Source: a virus. From it: a stretch of 40,874 nt of DNA. Under the pieces are notes generated by a model. It saw nothing but the letters and a program-made list of their open reading frames with translations. It did no database searches and was not told the origin of the DNA. Position numbers and translations under genes: made by a program. Below, in pieces: positions 29,961 to 39,381 of the stretch. Each line of letters opens with the position of its first letter. Positions within the stretch are counted from its first letter, which is position 1. Location: positions 1-40,874 of IMG/VR virus record IMGVR_UViG_3300044675_005678; one strand, given 5' to 3'.

Positions 29961-31004
29961 TTATGAAAAATCAGCAGTTCTTGAGACACCCTTAGGGACG
30001 TATGACTGAACCGCAGTTGTCAAACCTCTTGTATTTGGTGAAGTACTAGTAGTTGTTGTCGATTTTTGGTTAGATAGTCCTGAAATCGATGTATCGGGTA
30101 ATTTTGTATCAGGTACACCTGGTACTACTTCTCCCTGACTTGCGGATCTTCGTTTTCTTATATCTAAAATTTGGTCTATTTTCTTCGAGGTATTCGTACC
30201 GACCTTCCCATCAGGATTTAAAGAATTTTTTGTTTGAAAATCTATTACTGCGTTTAACGTTTCTGTTCCAAAGTAATTCGTTGGTTTGACAACCGCAGAA
30301 TAACCTAAATCAAGAAGTTTTTGTTGTAGTTCTCCGACTGCTGGAGATGTTACTCCACTTTTTAACACTCCCTTTCCACTTAATATGTCGTTATATGTTT
30401 GTGGTGATGCGGTTGTAACTTGTTGTTTTGTTTCTTCTGGTTTCCATTCTTTTGGAGTTGGTTCACCGGGTTTAGTAACAACAAAATCGGTTGCATTTGG
30501 TCCTGTTTTTGTTACTATCATTGCAGAATCCTCGTCTTTCATTGCTTGTGTGTATCCAGCTTGTTGTTGTGGTGTACTATTATAATTGGTAATTTTGAAT
30601 TTTTTAATGAAAGGTCTTTGTCTTGCCGGTAATGACGGATTTCCACCAAGTCCAGGATCAGAGTCAACGTTAAATTTAGACTTCAACAATTTTTGTATTT
30701 TTTCAGCATCCGCAGAATTATCCTCCTCAAACTCATCATTTATTATACTTTGAAAAGATTTACCTACCTTATTCTGTAAAGTAGTTATAAAATTGAACAA
30801 AGTTAATCTATCTGGAATATTATTTAAAACTGCAATTATTCCGTCAATGTTTGTCCCCAACATTCCAGTAGTTGCCATTTTGAATGAGGACACACTTGAA
30901 TCTACGTTTTTAAAAGAACTTTCCGATAATACACCATCATTTATTGACATCATTTTTTTAATTTTGGATATCTCCTCATTTAAAAGTCTACTATTTTGTT
31001 TCAT
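29961..31004 (-). CDS. Virion-type protein with peptidoglycan-binding domain
   Basis: A 347-residue protein. The lead peptide (MKQNSRLLNEEISKIKKMMS) holds an LLNE site like those recognised by T4-type prohead proteases. Residues about 20-205 are unknown, Pro/Gln/Thr-rich in part. A peptidoglycan-binding (PF01471-type) domain lies at about 215-283: SPAVGELQQKLLDLGYSAVV, NYFGTETLNAVIDFQTKNSL, DGKVGTNTSKKIDQIL. The tail is low complexity (Ser/Thr). Such a protein could help genome ejection or local wall attachment. First of five genes in this minus-strand cluster by coordinate, last in transcription order. Confidence 0.8.
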   Translation of the reverse strand: MKQNSRLLNEEISKIKKMMSINDGVLSESSFKNVDSSVSSFKMATTGMLGTNIDGIIAVLNNIPDRLTLFNFITTLQNKVGKSFQSIINDEFEEDNSADAEKIQKLLKSKFNVDSDPGLGGNPSLPARQRPFIKKFKITNYNSTPQQQAGYTQAMKDEDSAMIVTKTGPNATDFVVTKPGEPTPKEWKPEETKQQVTTASPQTYNDILSGKGVLKSGVTSPAVGELQQKLLDLGYSAVVKPTNYFGTETLNAVIDFQTKNSLNPDGKVGTNTSKKIDQILDIRKRRSASQGEVVPGVPDTKLPDTSISGLSNQKSTTTTSTSPNTRGLTTAVQSYVPKGVSRTADFS

Positions 31005-31019
31005 TTTTTCCTTTTTTTC

Positions 31020-31027
31020 TATAAATA
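31020..31027 (-). promoter_or_regulatory. TATTTATA motif before the 29961-31004 gene
   Basis: Sense TATTTATA 15 nt before the ATG, overlapping the end of the upstream gene region. Confidence 0.5.
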
Positions 31028-31031
31028 TTGA

Positions 31032-31955
31032 TTAGGTATATAATCTCGCCAATGTCTTTAACATAGACAAATTCATTAACATACTTGTTACTCCACCAGA
31101 TTTCTCTTGACTTGTTTCAATTGATGACAATTCTTCAGGTGAAACACCACTTTGATTTACTACTTGTGAAAATTGTGGGTTATTCGCCAACGTATTTCTA
31201 AATTCTCCATCAGTTTCAAATTTTTGTTCAAACGCCTCCAAACTTGGTAAACCGAATATTTCTAAGACTCCATTTGCCATTATAAATTTTTTAACTAAAT
31301 CTCGTCTATCTTTTCTTCCTTGTCTAACAACATTCCACCATCTGGATAACCATGTTTTTGGTTCCATACCTTTTTGAGCAACATATTTTGCTAACGCTTT
31401 TTCTTGGAAAAAACTTTTAAATCCCGTACTAAACTTACCACCCGCAGCAATTTCTTTACCAATTGTTTTTGGTAAACCCGATAAACTCTTAATCTCAGCA
31501 ATAGCCATTTTGTTTTGGTCTATCGATTCTCTCATCCCTTTAGCCCATTTAGGACCCATACCCGGAATCTTTTCAACCTGACTTATTAATTGAGAAACTT
31601 TGGGGTTACCCAAATGCTTTTGAATTTTCAAATACTCCTGTGCTAGTTTTGGATTAGATTTTGCTAATTTCACAATGTCGTCAGCATTTCTCAATACAAG
31701 TTTACCTGCACCTGCGGATCCACGCAAAACACCTATAAATGGTTTTATAATAAAATCACCCACAGTTGGTATCAATGCAATTAACATTAATCCAGCATAT
31801 AGATATTCTTTCTTTGAAATGTATCTTATAATTGAAATTATATCAAATACTTCTCCAATAACAGGTATAAAACCAGCAGCTAAAAGAACAGTCTCAACTG
31901 TATCTTCTTTCAACATCTGTCTTTGTTCTAAAATCTCTTTTTTTGTTATTTCCAT
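31032..31955 (-). CDS. Hydrophobic virion-type protein, toxin-translocation-like N-domain
   Basis: A 307-residue protein. The lead peptide MEITKKEILEQRQMLKED is followed by a hydrophobic hairpin (about 22-80: VLLAAGFIPVIGEVFDII, then LMLIALIPTVGDFI). This FIPxxGExxD...LIPxxGD pattern resembles the pre-toxin or translocation segments of polymorphic toxins. The remainder is helical and basic (KALAKYVAQKGMEPKTWLSR). In a virion-protein cluster it is more likely a membrane-inserting ejection protein than a free toxin; both are inference. It starts 1 nt after the 31957 gene. Confidence 0.75.
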   Translation of the reverse strand: MEITKKEILEQRQMLKEDTVETVLLAAGFIPVIGEVFDIISIIRYISKKEYLYAGLMLIALIPTVGDFIIKPFIGVLRGSAGAGKLVLRNADDIVKLAKSNPKLAQEYLKIQKHLGNPKVSQLISQVEKIPGMGPKWAKGMRESIDQNKMAIAEIKSLSGLPKTIGKEIAAGGKFSTGFKSFFQEKALAKYVAQKGMEPKTWLSRWWNVVRQGRKDRRDLVKKFIMANGVLEIFGLPSLEAFEQKFETDGEFRNTLANNPQFSQVVNQSGVSPEELSSIETSQEKSGGVTSMLMNLSMLKTLARLYT

Positions 31956-31956
31956 T

Positions 31957-32565
31957 TTAGTGTATCATACTACAAAATTTATTTGATATTGCTTCGGAAA
32001 CATTACTATCTTCAATAACCTCACCAAATAAGTTACCTAAATAGGTACTACCAATACCTTTAAAATCTAATGCATAGTTATTAGAATCTCCCCCAACTTC
32101 TTTTGAACCAATGTATCTAATTAGCATTGTAATTAATCTATCAGATAATTTGGGAAATGCATTATCACACTCCTCTTTATTTTTGAAGATTTTTAATAAG
32201 TCCAAAGGATTCCAATCAGCAAAAAGTTGTGAAGCAAATGTTGAAAAACTAGCATTGGCCCCAAATACTTCTTTTAATACAAATCTGATAATATATTCTT
32301 TTGCTGACGTTGCCAATGCATCCGTTAATGCGGATGTAACTTCAGTTTTTCTTAATTCATCAGGAACCAAGTTTTTTACACTATCAGGAATTTCAATCTC
32401 ATCGATATCATACCCCTCATTAACTAAATTCTGTGTGATAAAAAGGTATCTTTCAATTAGATAATTACCATCTCTGATATCATCTAATTCACTGTATACT
32501 TCAGTTACACGTTTTTTTCGTTGTTCCTGAAGTATACTTGATACTATTGTTTTTATTTCATTCAT
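31957..32565 (-). CDS. Unknown virion-type protein, 202 aa
   Basis: A helical, acidic protein whose lead peptide MNEIKTIVSSILQEQRKKR has the ILQE (LxE) pattern shared by the cluster. The body includes SALTDALATSAKEYIIRFVLKEVFG and ends with KFCSMIH. No transmembrane helix or known domain. Spaced by 1 nt from both neighbours, so co-translated with them. Confidence 0.75.
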   Translation of the reverse strand: MNEIKTIVSSILQEQRKKRVTEVYSELDDIRDGNYLIERYLFITQNLVNEGYDIDEIEIPDSVKNLVPDELRKTEVTSALTDALATSAKEYIIRFVLKEVFGANASFSTFASQLFADWNPLDLLKIFKNKEECDNAFPKLSDRLITMLIRYIGSKEVGGDSNNYALDFKGIGSTYLGNLFGEVIEDSNVSEAISNKFCSMIH

Positions 32566-32566
32566 T

Positions 32567-34561
32567 TTACTGTTGTTTTAACCAAACATATTTAGAACCG
32601 TATCTTTTTATGTCCTCAAGTTGTTTAATTCTTGTATAACCCAAACTAGATAAAGCGGAGTCTAACTTAGATAATTGTATTTCATTTAAATCAGGTCCCT
32701 TATATTTAATTCTATTATTTCCATCCTCACCTTTAATATTACCATTATCTTTTAATGCATTAAAGAATTGAGATGGTGTAGCTTCTCTTGCTTCTATATT
32801 TGGTAATTTAAGATTATCCAAATCAATTGGTGAAATAAACGGATTTCTTACAGGTAATTTTATCGGTTCTTCTTTTGTTCTTTCAGGAGTTGTTGTTGTA
32901 CCTGTAGTATTAGAACTTCCACAAACCGTATCGATAATTCCTTGTGTAATTCCATTACTTGTATCAATATTTCTTTTCTCCAATGAACCTTTAGTTAAAG
33001 GACCAAATGCCGAGTCCGCTTTAATATCACCTAAACATTTCTGAAGTTTTCTAATTTGTTCTGATTTACATCCGAATTCATGTGGTAATGGTTTATCATT
33101 ACAATCATAATATTGTCTTTTAGGTGTAGGTGTTGGTGTTACGTCGTCTTGTCCACCACCCCAAATAATATCGATACCATCTAAACCTACTTTATCACCA
33201 TCCGTTGTTGAGGATGAACCACCACCTTCAATTTGAGATATTAGACTATTTAAATATTGTTTCGCCTGTACAGATTTTGGTGCAGATGTGAATATGTACT
33301 TAAGTGATTTTCTCAAATCACCAGTACCTAAACCTGAATTTTTGTATAATTCCAAGAAAGCCTTTCCCTTTCCATTATCAACATATTGTTTTAATAATGT
33401 ACCTGCACTAATTAAATCACTTTGTGATACTGGAAAATCTAATAAATCGACCATTGTCTCGACATCAGTTGACAATTGATCATCAATCTGTTCTTCTAAT
33501 TTAATCTCATTTAGAACACCTTTAATTAATGTTATAATTTTTGATTCATTGATTCCAATCACACCACTTTTACAACTCCAAGTACCCATTTCTGATGTTG
33601 ATAAATTCTTAACTTTACCATCATTAGTAAATAAAATACCATCAGGATATGCTCCCCCTTTGTAAACAACACCAACACTACCATCATCGGCAGTTTCAAT
33701 TTTACCTTCACCACTTTTTATTAATTTTTGAATACATTCTGCCCATTCACCACTATCCACAGGTTGTGTTTCTGGTATATCCGAAAACCCAATTCCATTT
33801 GCCACACAGAATGCCCATAATACTGCTGCCGGAATTCCAAGACCCACAGCCCATTTAACTGCGGTTGGCCAATTTCTAAAATTTTTTAATTCTCTAATTC
33901 TTTCTAATAGTGTTTTATTTTGTGCTGGTGGTATAGGAGTTGGTCCTGTTTTATTTTTACCACCACCACCTAATGGTTTTCCACCCACGACTGCTTTACC
34001 ATCTTGAATGACAAGTTTACCATTCACAATGGTACCGTTAGATTTCATTTGTGCAACAATCTCTTTTATTGATTCGTCTGCATAACCCTTACTTTTAAGA
34101 AAATCACTTATTTCTTTTGTTGTCGTTTTATTATTTTTAATAAAATCATTTAAAACACTAGCGTCTTTTGCAAAATCGGTTGCAATTGCCTTTCTTAAGG
34201 ATGGGTTTGTGCTGGTAGATTTTAAAAAAGCCTTCTCAACTCGCGCCATCTCTTTTCCACCAGTTAAAGTTCCGTCTTTTATTGCTGTGAATATATCATC
34301 TGCGGTTGAAAGTGATTTATTACCAACCTTTATTGGATTACTTTGTAGTCCAGCGGCCACTTCCATATCTTTAAACGCTTTTTGTGTTGATGATGAAAGT
34401 GATGCGAAATCTGCAGCAAGACCGACTTCTTTACCTACATTAGTACCGGCTTTTAACCCTCTAATTTCATCTAATTCGGAATTTGTTTTTCCTTTTATTT
34501 TTTTGGTTGAGGATTCCTTTAAATTACCACCAACAATGTTGATTAGACTAAAATTTTTCAT
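32567..34561 (-). CDS. Large virion-type protein with TM helix and peptidoglycan-binding-like domain
   Basis: A 664-residue protein. The lead peptide MKNFSLINIVGGNLKESSTK contains LKES. An N-terminal helical region is followed by a Gly/Pro linker, one hydrophobic helix (about 232-256: AVKWAVGLGIPAAVLWAFCV), a small beta segment (VGVVYKGGAYPDGILFTNDG), a second lead-like helix (INESKIITLIKGVLNEIKLEE), and a Cys-containing peptidoglycan-binding-like domain (about 480-545: YDCNDKPLPHEFGCKSEQIR, KLQKCLGDI, DSAFGPLTKGSLEKR). The C-terminus is alpha/beta and ends YVWLKQQ. It may span the host inner membrane and touch the wall during ejection; inferred. Confidence 0.78.
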   Translation of the reverse strand: MKNFSLINIVGGNLKESSTKKIKGKTNSELDEIRGLKAGTNVGKEVGLAADFASLSSSTQKAFKDMEVAAGLQSNPIKVGNKSLSTADDIFTAIKDGTLTGGKEMARVEKAFLKSTSTNPSLRKAIATDFAKDASVLNDFIKNNKTTTKEISDFLKSKGYADESIKEIVAQMKSNGTIVNGKLVIQDGKAVVGGKPLGGGGKNKTGPTPIPPAQNKTLLERIRELKNFRNWPTAVKWAVGLGIPAAVLWAFCVANGIGFSDIPETQPVDSGEWAECIQKLIKSGEGKIETADDGSVGVVYKGGAYPDGILFTNDGKVKNLSTSEMGTWSCKSGVIGINESKIITLIKGVLNEIKLEEQIDDQLSTDVETMVDLLDFPVSQSDLISAGTLLKQYVDNGKGKAFLELYKNSGLGTGDLRKSLKYIFTSAPKSVQAKQYLNSLISQIEGGGSSSTTDGDKVGLDGIDIIWGGGQDDVTPTPTPKRQYYDCNDKPLPHEFGCKSEQIRKLQKCLGDIKADSAFGPLTKGSLEKRNIDTSNGITQGIIDTVCGSSNTTGTTTTPERTKEEPIKLPVRNPFISPIDLDNLKLPNIEAREATPSQFFNALKDNGNIKGEDGNNRIKYKGPDLNEIQLSKLDSALSSLGYTRIKQLEDIKRYGSKYVWLKQQ

Positions 34562-34575
34562 ATTATTTTTTTATT

Positions 34576-35841
34576 TTATACACCACCATATGTTTCTGGT
34601 GTTTCTCTGTTATTTGCAAAATATATTTCAGGAGACGTTTCGTCACTAGTATTTTGACTTGTTCGTTCTTTCCATTTTTGATATGTACCGAATGCCGCTA
34701 TCGGAACCCCAACATTCACAACTTGTTGTGCTGCAATACCTGCTTTTCCTCCACCTAAAGCCGTTTTAACTGCTCTTCCAGGTGCACTAACAGCATTGAA
34801 GGTTCCCTTTAGAATTGACTTAATAAAATTCACCATCATTGTTATAAATTTACCAACAGCACTAAAGGCACCCTTTAAAAAATTATAAATACTTGGTGCG
34901 TTCTTCTGTAAATGTGTTGAAGCTCTTTGCATTAAACTACTAGCTCCACTTGTAGATTTTAACATATTTTCTAATATTCCTGTTAATGTTTTGTTTGATT
35001 GAACCGATTTTACTATTGCCTCAGAAGTAGTACCGAATCTTTTAATTAATCCGTTTATTATGACTCTTCCACCCTTAGCAGCAATACCGGCAGTTACTAA
35101 ACCTAATATATCAACACCAAAAAAGAGTAATCTCCACCCCATGGATAAATTAGGGTCCTCATAATTACCAGTAATAAATTCATAAACGTCCAACGCCACA
35201 ACAATTGCCCAAGGAATCCACTGTACACCCTTACCAATACCAGTTGCCACTAAAATTGCATCTAATAATAACCCAAATGGGTTATAAAGAGCGGATCTAA
35301 TACTTCTGGCAACATATAGTATACCTTTACCAATAAGACTAAGTGCTTTTTTCCAATCACCATCCTTTATATTTGTGTATAATTTTTTAAGACCGTCAAT
35401 TGATGTTGTTGTAAAATTTTTAATACCCTGAACAGTACCCTTTGCAGTATCTACTGCCCAATTTCCTAAATCAGTGAAGACATTTTCGTTTAAAAGTTCT
35501 TTTACATATGGCTTTAAACTAGCCATATTTTGATTTGATTCGGTAATTAAAAATGAATTAATTAATGTTAAAGCCGATTCCTTTATTTCTTGGGGTACGT
35601 TTGTTGCAACCTCAAAAGAATGTTTCAAGAAAAACTTAAAATGTTCAAAGTTTTCCCAAATATTACCAATTTTTGTTTTATTCTCAATATCAATTAAATC
35701 ATCAAAAAATATACAATATTTTTCATCAGGAGATAACCAATCGGATATTACTACAGATTCGGGTAGTTGTGGTCTTCCATAAAGACCTAATATCCTATTT
35801 TTTTCATTCTCAGTAATGAGGTTCCTTGTTTGAACTACCAT
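34576..35841 (-). CDS. Hydrophobic virion-type protein, 421 aa
   Basis: Lead peptide MVVQTRNLITENEKNRILGL (LITE site). The middle (about 165-260) is hydrophobic: NPFGLLLDAILVATGIGKGV, WIPWAIVVALDVYEFITG, WRLLFFGVDILGLVTAGIAA. This is again similar to polymorphic-toxin pre-toxin segments and to the 31032-31955 protein. The C-terminal part has amphipathic helices (AFSAVGKFITMMVNFIKSIL) and a Thr/Glu/Pro-rich tail (ETPETYGGV). No signal peptide. First gene of the operon running to 31032, with TATTTATA 11 nt upstream. Inferred internal or ejected protein. Confidence 0.77.
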   Translation of the reverse strand: MVVQTRNLITENEKNRILGLYGRPQLPESVVISDWLSPDEKYCIFFDDLIDIENKTKIGNIWENFEHFKFFLKHSFEVATNVPQEIKESALTLINSFLITESNQNMASLKPYVKELLNENVFTDLGNWAVDTAKGTVQGIKNFTTTSIDGLKKLYTNIKDGDWKKALSLIGKGILYVARSIRSALYNPFGLLLDAILVATGIGKGVQWIPWAIVVALDVYEFITGNYEDPNLSMGWRLLFFGVDILGLVTAGIAAKGGRVIINGLIKRFGTTSEAIVKSVQSNKTLTGILENMLKSTSGASSLMQRASTHLQKNAPSIYNFLKGAFSAVGKFITMMVNFIKSILKGTFNAVSAPGRAVKTALGGGKAGIAAQQVVNVGVPIAAFGTYQKWKERTSQNTSDETSPEIYFANNRETPETYGGV

Positions 35842-35852
35842 AGTTTTTTATT

Positions 35853-35860
35853 TATAAATA
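35853..35860 (-). promoter_or_regulatory. TATTTATA motif for the 35841-31032 operon
   Basis: Sense TATTTATA within a TATTTATAAATA palindrome, 11 nt before the ATG. Confidence 0.55.
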
Positions 35861-35862
35861 TT

Positions 35863-36108
35863 CTATTTCAATGGGTTTGCTTTTCCTCTTTTAAGTACTG
35901 AACCAACAATGTCAGACCACTTTGTTAATCCAATTTGATTTCCCGGCCCTCTAGTTACTCCACTCTCCCATTTACCCACTTGTGGGTATCCTGCACCTCC
36001 CGATGTGGTTGCATCACTAGTAGTTTCCCCTTGTTCAGTTAATTCTTGATTTTCTTTTATATTTCTTAGAATTCCCTTAAACTGTTTTTCCGAAATCTCT
36101 ATTTTCAT
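35863..36108 (-). CDS. Small virion-type protein with LxE-type lead peptide
   Basis: An 81-residue protein from MKIEISEKQFKGILRNIKEN; an upstream ATG at 36156 would span the TATTTATA motif. After the lead peptide (ISEKQFKGIL, then QELTEQGE) comes a Gly/Ser/Thr linker and a C-terminal KWESGVTRGPGNQIGLTKW segment ending basic (LKRGKANPLK). The design (lead peptide plus small basic domain) is like T4 internal proteins. Function unknown. Confidence 0.75.
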   Translation of the reverse strand: MKIEISEKQFKGILRNIKENQELTEQGETTSDATTSGGAGYPQVGKWESGVTRGPGNQIGLTKWSDIVGSVLKRGKANPLK

Positions 36109-36112
36109 AATA

Positions 36113-36120
36113 TATAAATA
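36113..36120 (-). promoter_or_regulatory. TATTTATA motif before the 35863-36108 gene
   Basis: Sense TATTTATA with a 4-nt gap to the ATG. Confidence 0.5.
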
Positions 36121-36200
36121 GTGGAAAAAAGTTTTGAAATTAGTTATGGTAACCAAAAAATAGTTTTTTTATGTGAGTTTTTAAATGAAAAATGTGAAAA

Positions 36201-36569
36201 CTATTCATCATAAATGGTTTGATCCATTTTTGCAAACATTTTGATAAATTGTCCTGCCTTTGCATTTGCTTCATCCTCAATCTCACCACCAATATCAGGT
36301 GGTCTTACTTCCAATCTACCCTGTTCAAACTGTTTGTGGTGGACGAGTTCATGTGCTATACTTCTCATAACATCGACTAATGCACGGTTTTTACTTGTTA
36401 CCTTAATAATTTTGTTCTCTTTGGTGTAGTCGTAATTGGCAGTCGTTTTTAAACCTTCTCTGTGATTCTGTACGGAGATTGTTGGAATGGTTTCCAACTT
36501 TAATTCGTCCTTTACAAATTTTACGAATTTGTTTAATTTTTCTTTTTTATCGTCACTTAAAAATGCCAT
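36201..36569 (-). CDS. Zinc metallopeptidase (HExxH)
   Basis: A 122-residue zincin with active-site HELVH (73-77) in a SIAHELVHHKQFEQG helix and a downstream glutamate helix EIEDEANAKAG (about 96-106) that can supply the third zinc ligand, the arrangement of IrrE/ImmA-type peptidases. No signal peptide or prodomain. In this neighbourhood it may process virion proteins or act as a wall or host-factor peptidase; the substrate is unknown. A TATTTATT motif lies 3 nt before the ATG. Confidence 0.82.
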   Translation of the reverse strand: MAFLSDDKKEKLNKFVKFVKDELKLETIPTISVQNHREGLKTTANYDYTKENKIIKVTSKNRALVDVMRSIAHELVHHKQFEQGRLEVRPPDIGGEIEDEANAKAGQFIKMFAKMDQTIYDE

Positions 36570-36572
36570 AAT

Positions 36573-36580
36573 AATAAATA
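36573..36580 (-). promoter_or_regulatory. TATTTATT motif before the metallopeptidase gene
   Basis: A one-base variant of TATTTATA in sense orientation, 3 nt before the ATG. Confidence 0.4.
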
Positions 36581-36615
36581 TCGGAAAGTTACTTCTCCAT
36601 TAATATCAACACCAA

Positions 36616-36849
36616 CTAAGAAATTTTATTTATATATCTTGATAATAAAAAATATGAGGTAAAAAAGACTCCCGATATAAAATACATAATGATATTTGCG
36701 CTCCAAATACTTTCTGTTATCGATATTAAATAATATTGTACAATATCGAAACCAAAAGGAAGAAAAAACATTGCAAACATTAGAGAAGTGTCTTTGTAAA
36801 ACATAAGTCTCTTTTCTCTGTCTTTTAATTTTTTTAATCTGTTCACCAT
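36616..36849 (-). CDS. Small two-TM membrane protein
   Basis: A 77-residue protein: basic N-terminus (MVNRLKKLKDREKRLMFYK), helices about 22-43 (SLMFAMFFLPFGFDIVQYYL) and 49-70 (SANIIMYFISGVFFTSYFLL), then RYINKIS. The topology would put both ends in the cytoplasm. It could be a holin-like or superinfection-immunity protein; nothing specific supports either. Confidence 0.65.
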   Translation of the reverse strand: MVNRLKKLKDREKRLMFYKDTSLMFAMFFLPFGFDIVQYYLISITESIWSANIIMYFISGVFFTSYFLLSRYINKIS

Positions 36850-36918
36850 CGGGGTCCATGCAACGGGGGTTTATAAAATTATGTTAGAACAACTTTTTAA
36901 TAATAAATATGATTAAAA

Positions 36919-39309
36919 TTACAATGGTGGAAAATAAAATTTATTATAGTGATTCAAAATTTCATTGTACATTGAAACATTTCGATTATATTGATGAACG
37001 ATAGAGTATAAATCATTATCCTTATTTCTAACAATTTTATTCCCTACTATTTGTATACCTTTAAATCTACATTTATCAATATCGTTAAAATGTACATGTA
37101 AATGTGCTGCTAATGGTAATTCATCTCTAACCGTATGTACTTTGATTTTCTGATCGTGGTAAATTAATTTCAAAATTAATGCTTGGTCGACCCCATAAAT
37201 TCCACGTTTAAATTCATCCATCCCTTCAAATTCCTTTATCACAATATCTGCAAACTCAGATATTTTTTGTGGTGAACCATACATAACTCCACAATTTAAA
37301 ACCTCATATGAACTTAAAAAATTTTTCATACTTTCTCCATATACATTACCAATTACATTTCTATTCCATTCCTGATCACCAATGATAACTCCTTCAGAAG
37401 ATAAAACTATTTTGTCTTGTGGTAATTTATTTAGAATATCAAATGGATTATTTTGTATGTAAATGTCCGAAAAATCCATACATAGAATTTTTTCATAATC
37501 ATTAGATAACCCAAATTCTTTATATGCAACTAATCTATCAATAAAAAGATTTTTGAACGTTGACTCTCTTTTAATTACCCTCAACCCAAATGCCTCAATT
37601 TGATTAACAACGTCTTTATTTTCTTCTGTTGATGCATCATATACAACCATATCATAGTTATATGATGAAAAATATGAAACACTTTTAATGAATGGATATA
37701 TAGTATTTTTATTTAAATTTTTAATATATGCCAATATCACATTTTTATTTTTGTGATTTTTGGGGGATATTTTTAATGGTGTGACGTGTTGTCTATAAAT
37801 CGATTCACCAATCTTCTCCAATGAATGAGTCTTACCAAATTTATTAAAATCAAAGATTGAGTCAATATTTCTATTATGTGGTACTTGTAGTAATTTGTAA
37901 CTATTACTATAATTTACTGCAACAAATTTTCTTTCATGATTTTGGTAAGTTGCGTCAAATTTTACATCATACTTTTCTAATTTTGTTACATCAGTTAGTT
38001 TATAATGTATTTTGGAGAATTTGGCATTTAAATCATTATCCTCAGCACCCCAACCCCAAAAACCATTTCTATAACCACCAACCTTCAAAAAATCATCCAT
38101 TTTCATAAGACAACTACCATAATCACCCATATTATAATAAATTTCATTATTTTCAGGATAAGACCATTCACCATCAATCGGGTAAATGTCAACATGATGG
38201 ATATAGAGATATTTGTAATTTGATTTCTTTTTAAAGTTTATTAGAGAATTACACGTTAGACCGGCATTCCAATCTCCAATATTATCTAATTCGGCAATTA
38301 ATATGTCATATGATATATTTCTCTCATTAAAATATTTTGGGGTCTTTTCTAAAAATGTTTCTAAATGTTTTTCTCTATCTCTATATGGAACAACTATTAG
38401 TATGTCCTTATCTTTTGGTTTCTCAAATGTTTTATTTTTAAATGAAATATTATTTAATATTTCAAATTCAGATAAAGACCTTTCAGAACCTAATTTATAT
38501 TGTCCGTCATAATCGTCACCAAAAAGTTTTTTCTCAGCATATCTATTAGAGTTGTTTTCTCTATGCATAGAATCCGAATTTTCCGCGTAATGGGTCATTA
38601 CACCCGTTGTATTGTATTTGTGCCATATTAAACATTCAGGAGTACCAAAAAAATCCCAACCATGTGTGAAACCACGATATGTCTGGTCACTCTCTTCGTA
38701 ATTCCAAAATAAATTCGGGTCATACGGAACTTCTTTAACATATTCAATTGGTGAGAAAAGAAATCCAGCAGCAATCGTAGTACCTAAAATTGGTTTGTTG
38801 TCTCCATTTTGTAAATCACAAAGACCTTTATTCATCCCCACACCAAAAGATGAACAAGCCATTCTATTTAAACCTCGAATTTCATTTTTTATTATATTGT
38901 ATGGTTTTTCATCATTTTCTAAATTGTATGGTGATGGATAAAAGGTCAAAACCGGTTTTAAACTATTACATTCGTTTAAGTAAAATTTAAATTTCTCATC
39001 CCAATCCTTAGCAAATTTCATATGAGAATCAATCTGTAAATAATACTTTTCGTTCTCAATATACGTTTGAATTTTGTGTCTAACCCAAGATACTCCCTTA
39101 GTATGTCGATAATCAACCGAATAAACCTCAACTCTTCTATCGTCAAAAAAAAACTTGTGGTGGTCAAATTGTGTGAAATCAGTCTGATTAAAAACGACAC
39201 ATCTTATTTCACTTGGATTTTTTGCATTTTCATAAAGACTATTCAGTGTATTAATTAGTTCACTATCTTTGTATGAAGCGATACTTACAAATATTTCGTA
39301 ATTTTTCAT
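36919..39309 (-). CDS. Three-domain glycosyltransferase
   Basis: A 796-residue protein with three transferase modules. Residues 1-280 match GlcNAc-transferase (GT60/Skp1-GnT type): IFVSIASYKDSELINTLNSL and the metal-site LQIDSHMKF (94-96). Residues 300-510 match beta-1,4-galactosyltransferase (GT7): VVPYRDREKHL, YIHHVDIYPIDGEW and the signature GFWGWGAEDND (416-426). Residues 520-780 form a third GT-A-like module with MDFSDIY (611-617) and an NCGVMYGSP segment. A single chain could build a short oligosaccharide on phage or host targets. Transcribed alone, with no tight neighbour. The donors and acceptor are unknown. Confidence 0.87.
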   Translation of the reverse strand: MKNYEIFVSIASYKDSELINTLNSLYENAKNPSEIRCVVFNQTDFTQFDHHKFFFDDRRVEVYSVDYRHTKGVSWVRHKIQTYIENEKYYLQIDSHMKFAKDWDEKFKFYLNECNSLKPVLTFYPSPYNLENDEKPYNIIKNEIRGLNRMACSSFGVGMNKGLCDLQNGDNKPILGTTIAAGFLFSPIEYVKEVPYDPNLFWNYEESDQTYRGFTHGWDFFGTPECLIWHKYNTTGVMTHYAENSDSMHRENNSNRYAEKKLFGDDYDGQYKLGSERSLSEFEILNNISFKNKTFEKPKDKDILIVVPYRDREKHLETFLEKTPKYFNERNISYDILIAELDNIGDWNAGLTCNSLINFKKKSNYKYLYIHHVDIYPIDGEWSYPENNEIYYNMGDYGSCLMKMDDFLKVGGYRNGFWGWGAEDNDLNAKFSKIHYKLTDVTKLEKYDVKFDATYQNHERKFVAVNYSNSYKLLQVPHNRNIDSIFDFNKFGKTHSLEKIGESIYRQHVTPLKISPKNHKNKNVILAYIKNLNKNTIYPFIKSVSYFSSYNYDMVVYDASTEENKDVVNQIEAFGLRVIKRESTFKNLFIDRLVAYKEFGLSNDYEKILCMDFSDIYIQNNPFDILNKLPQDKIVLSSEGVIIGDQEWNRNVIGNVYGESMKNFLSSYEVLNCGVMYGSPQKISEFADIVIKEFEGMDEFKRGIYGVDQALILKLIYHDQKIKVHTVRDELPLAAHLHVHFNDIDKCRFKGIQIVGNKIVRNKDNDLYSIVHQYNRNVSMYNEILNHYNKFYFPPL

Positions 39310-39381
39310 TAAAACTTTTATTTTAAATATACTATTATTTTTAAGTATGGTGTAGTGAAAATTTGGTTTTCCTATTTTTTT

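Noticed and set aside
36616-36859. Overlapping frame starting MDPDGEQ at 36859 in place of the 36849 protein
   Set aside because: The 36849 frame has coherent transmembrane helices and a basic N-terminus; the other is its frame-shifted shadow.
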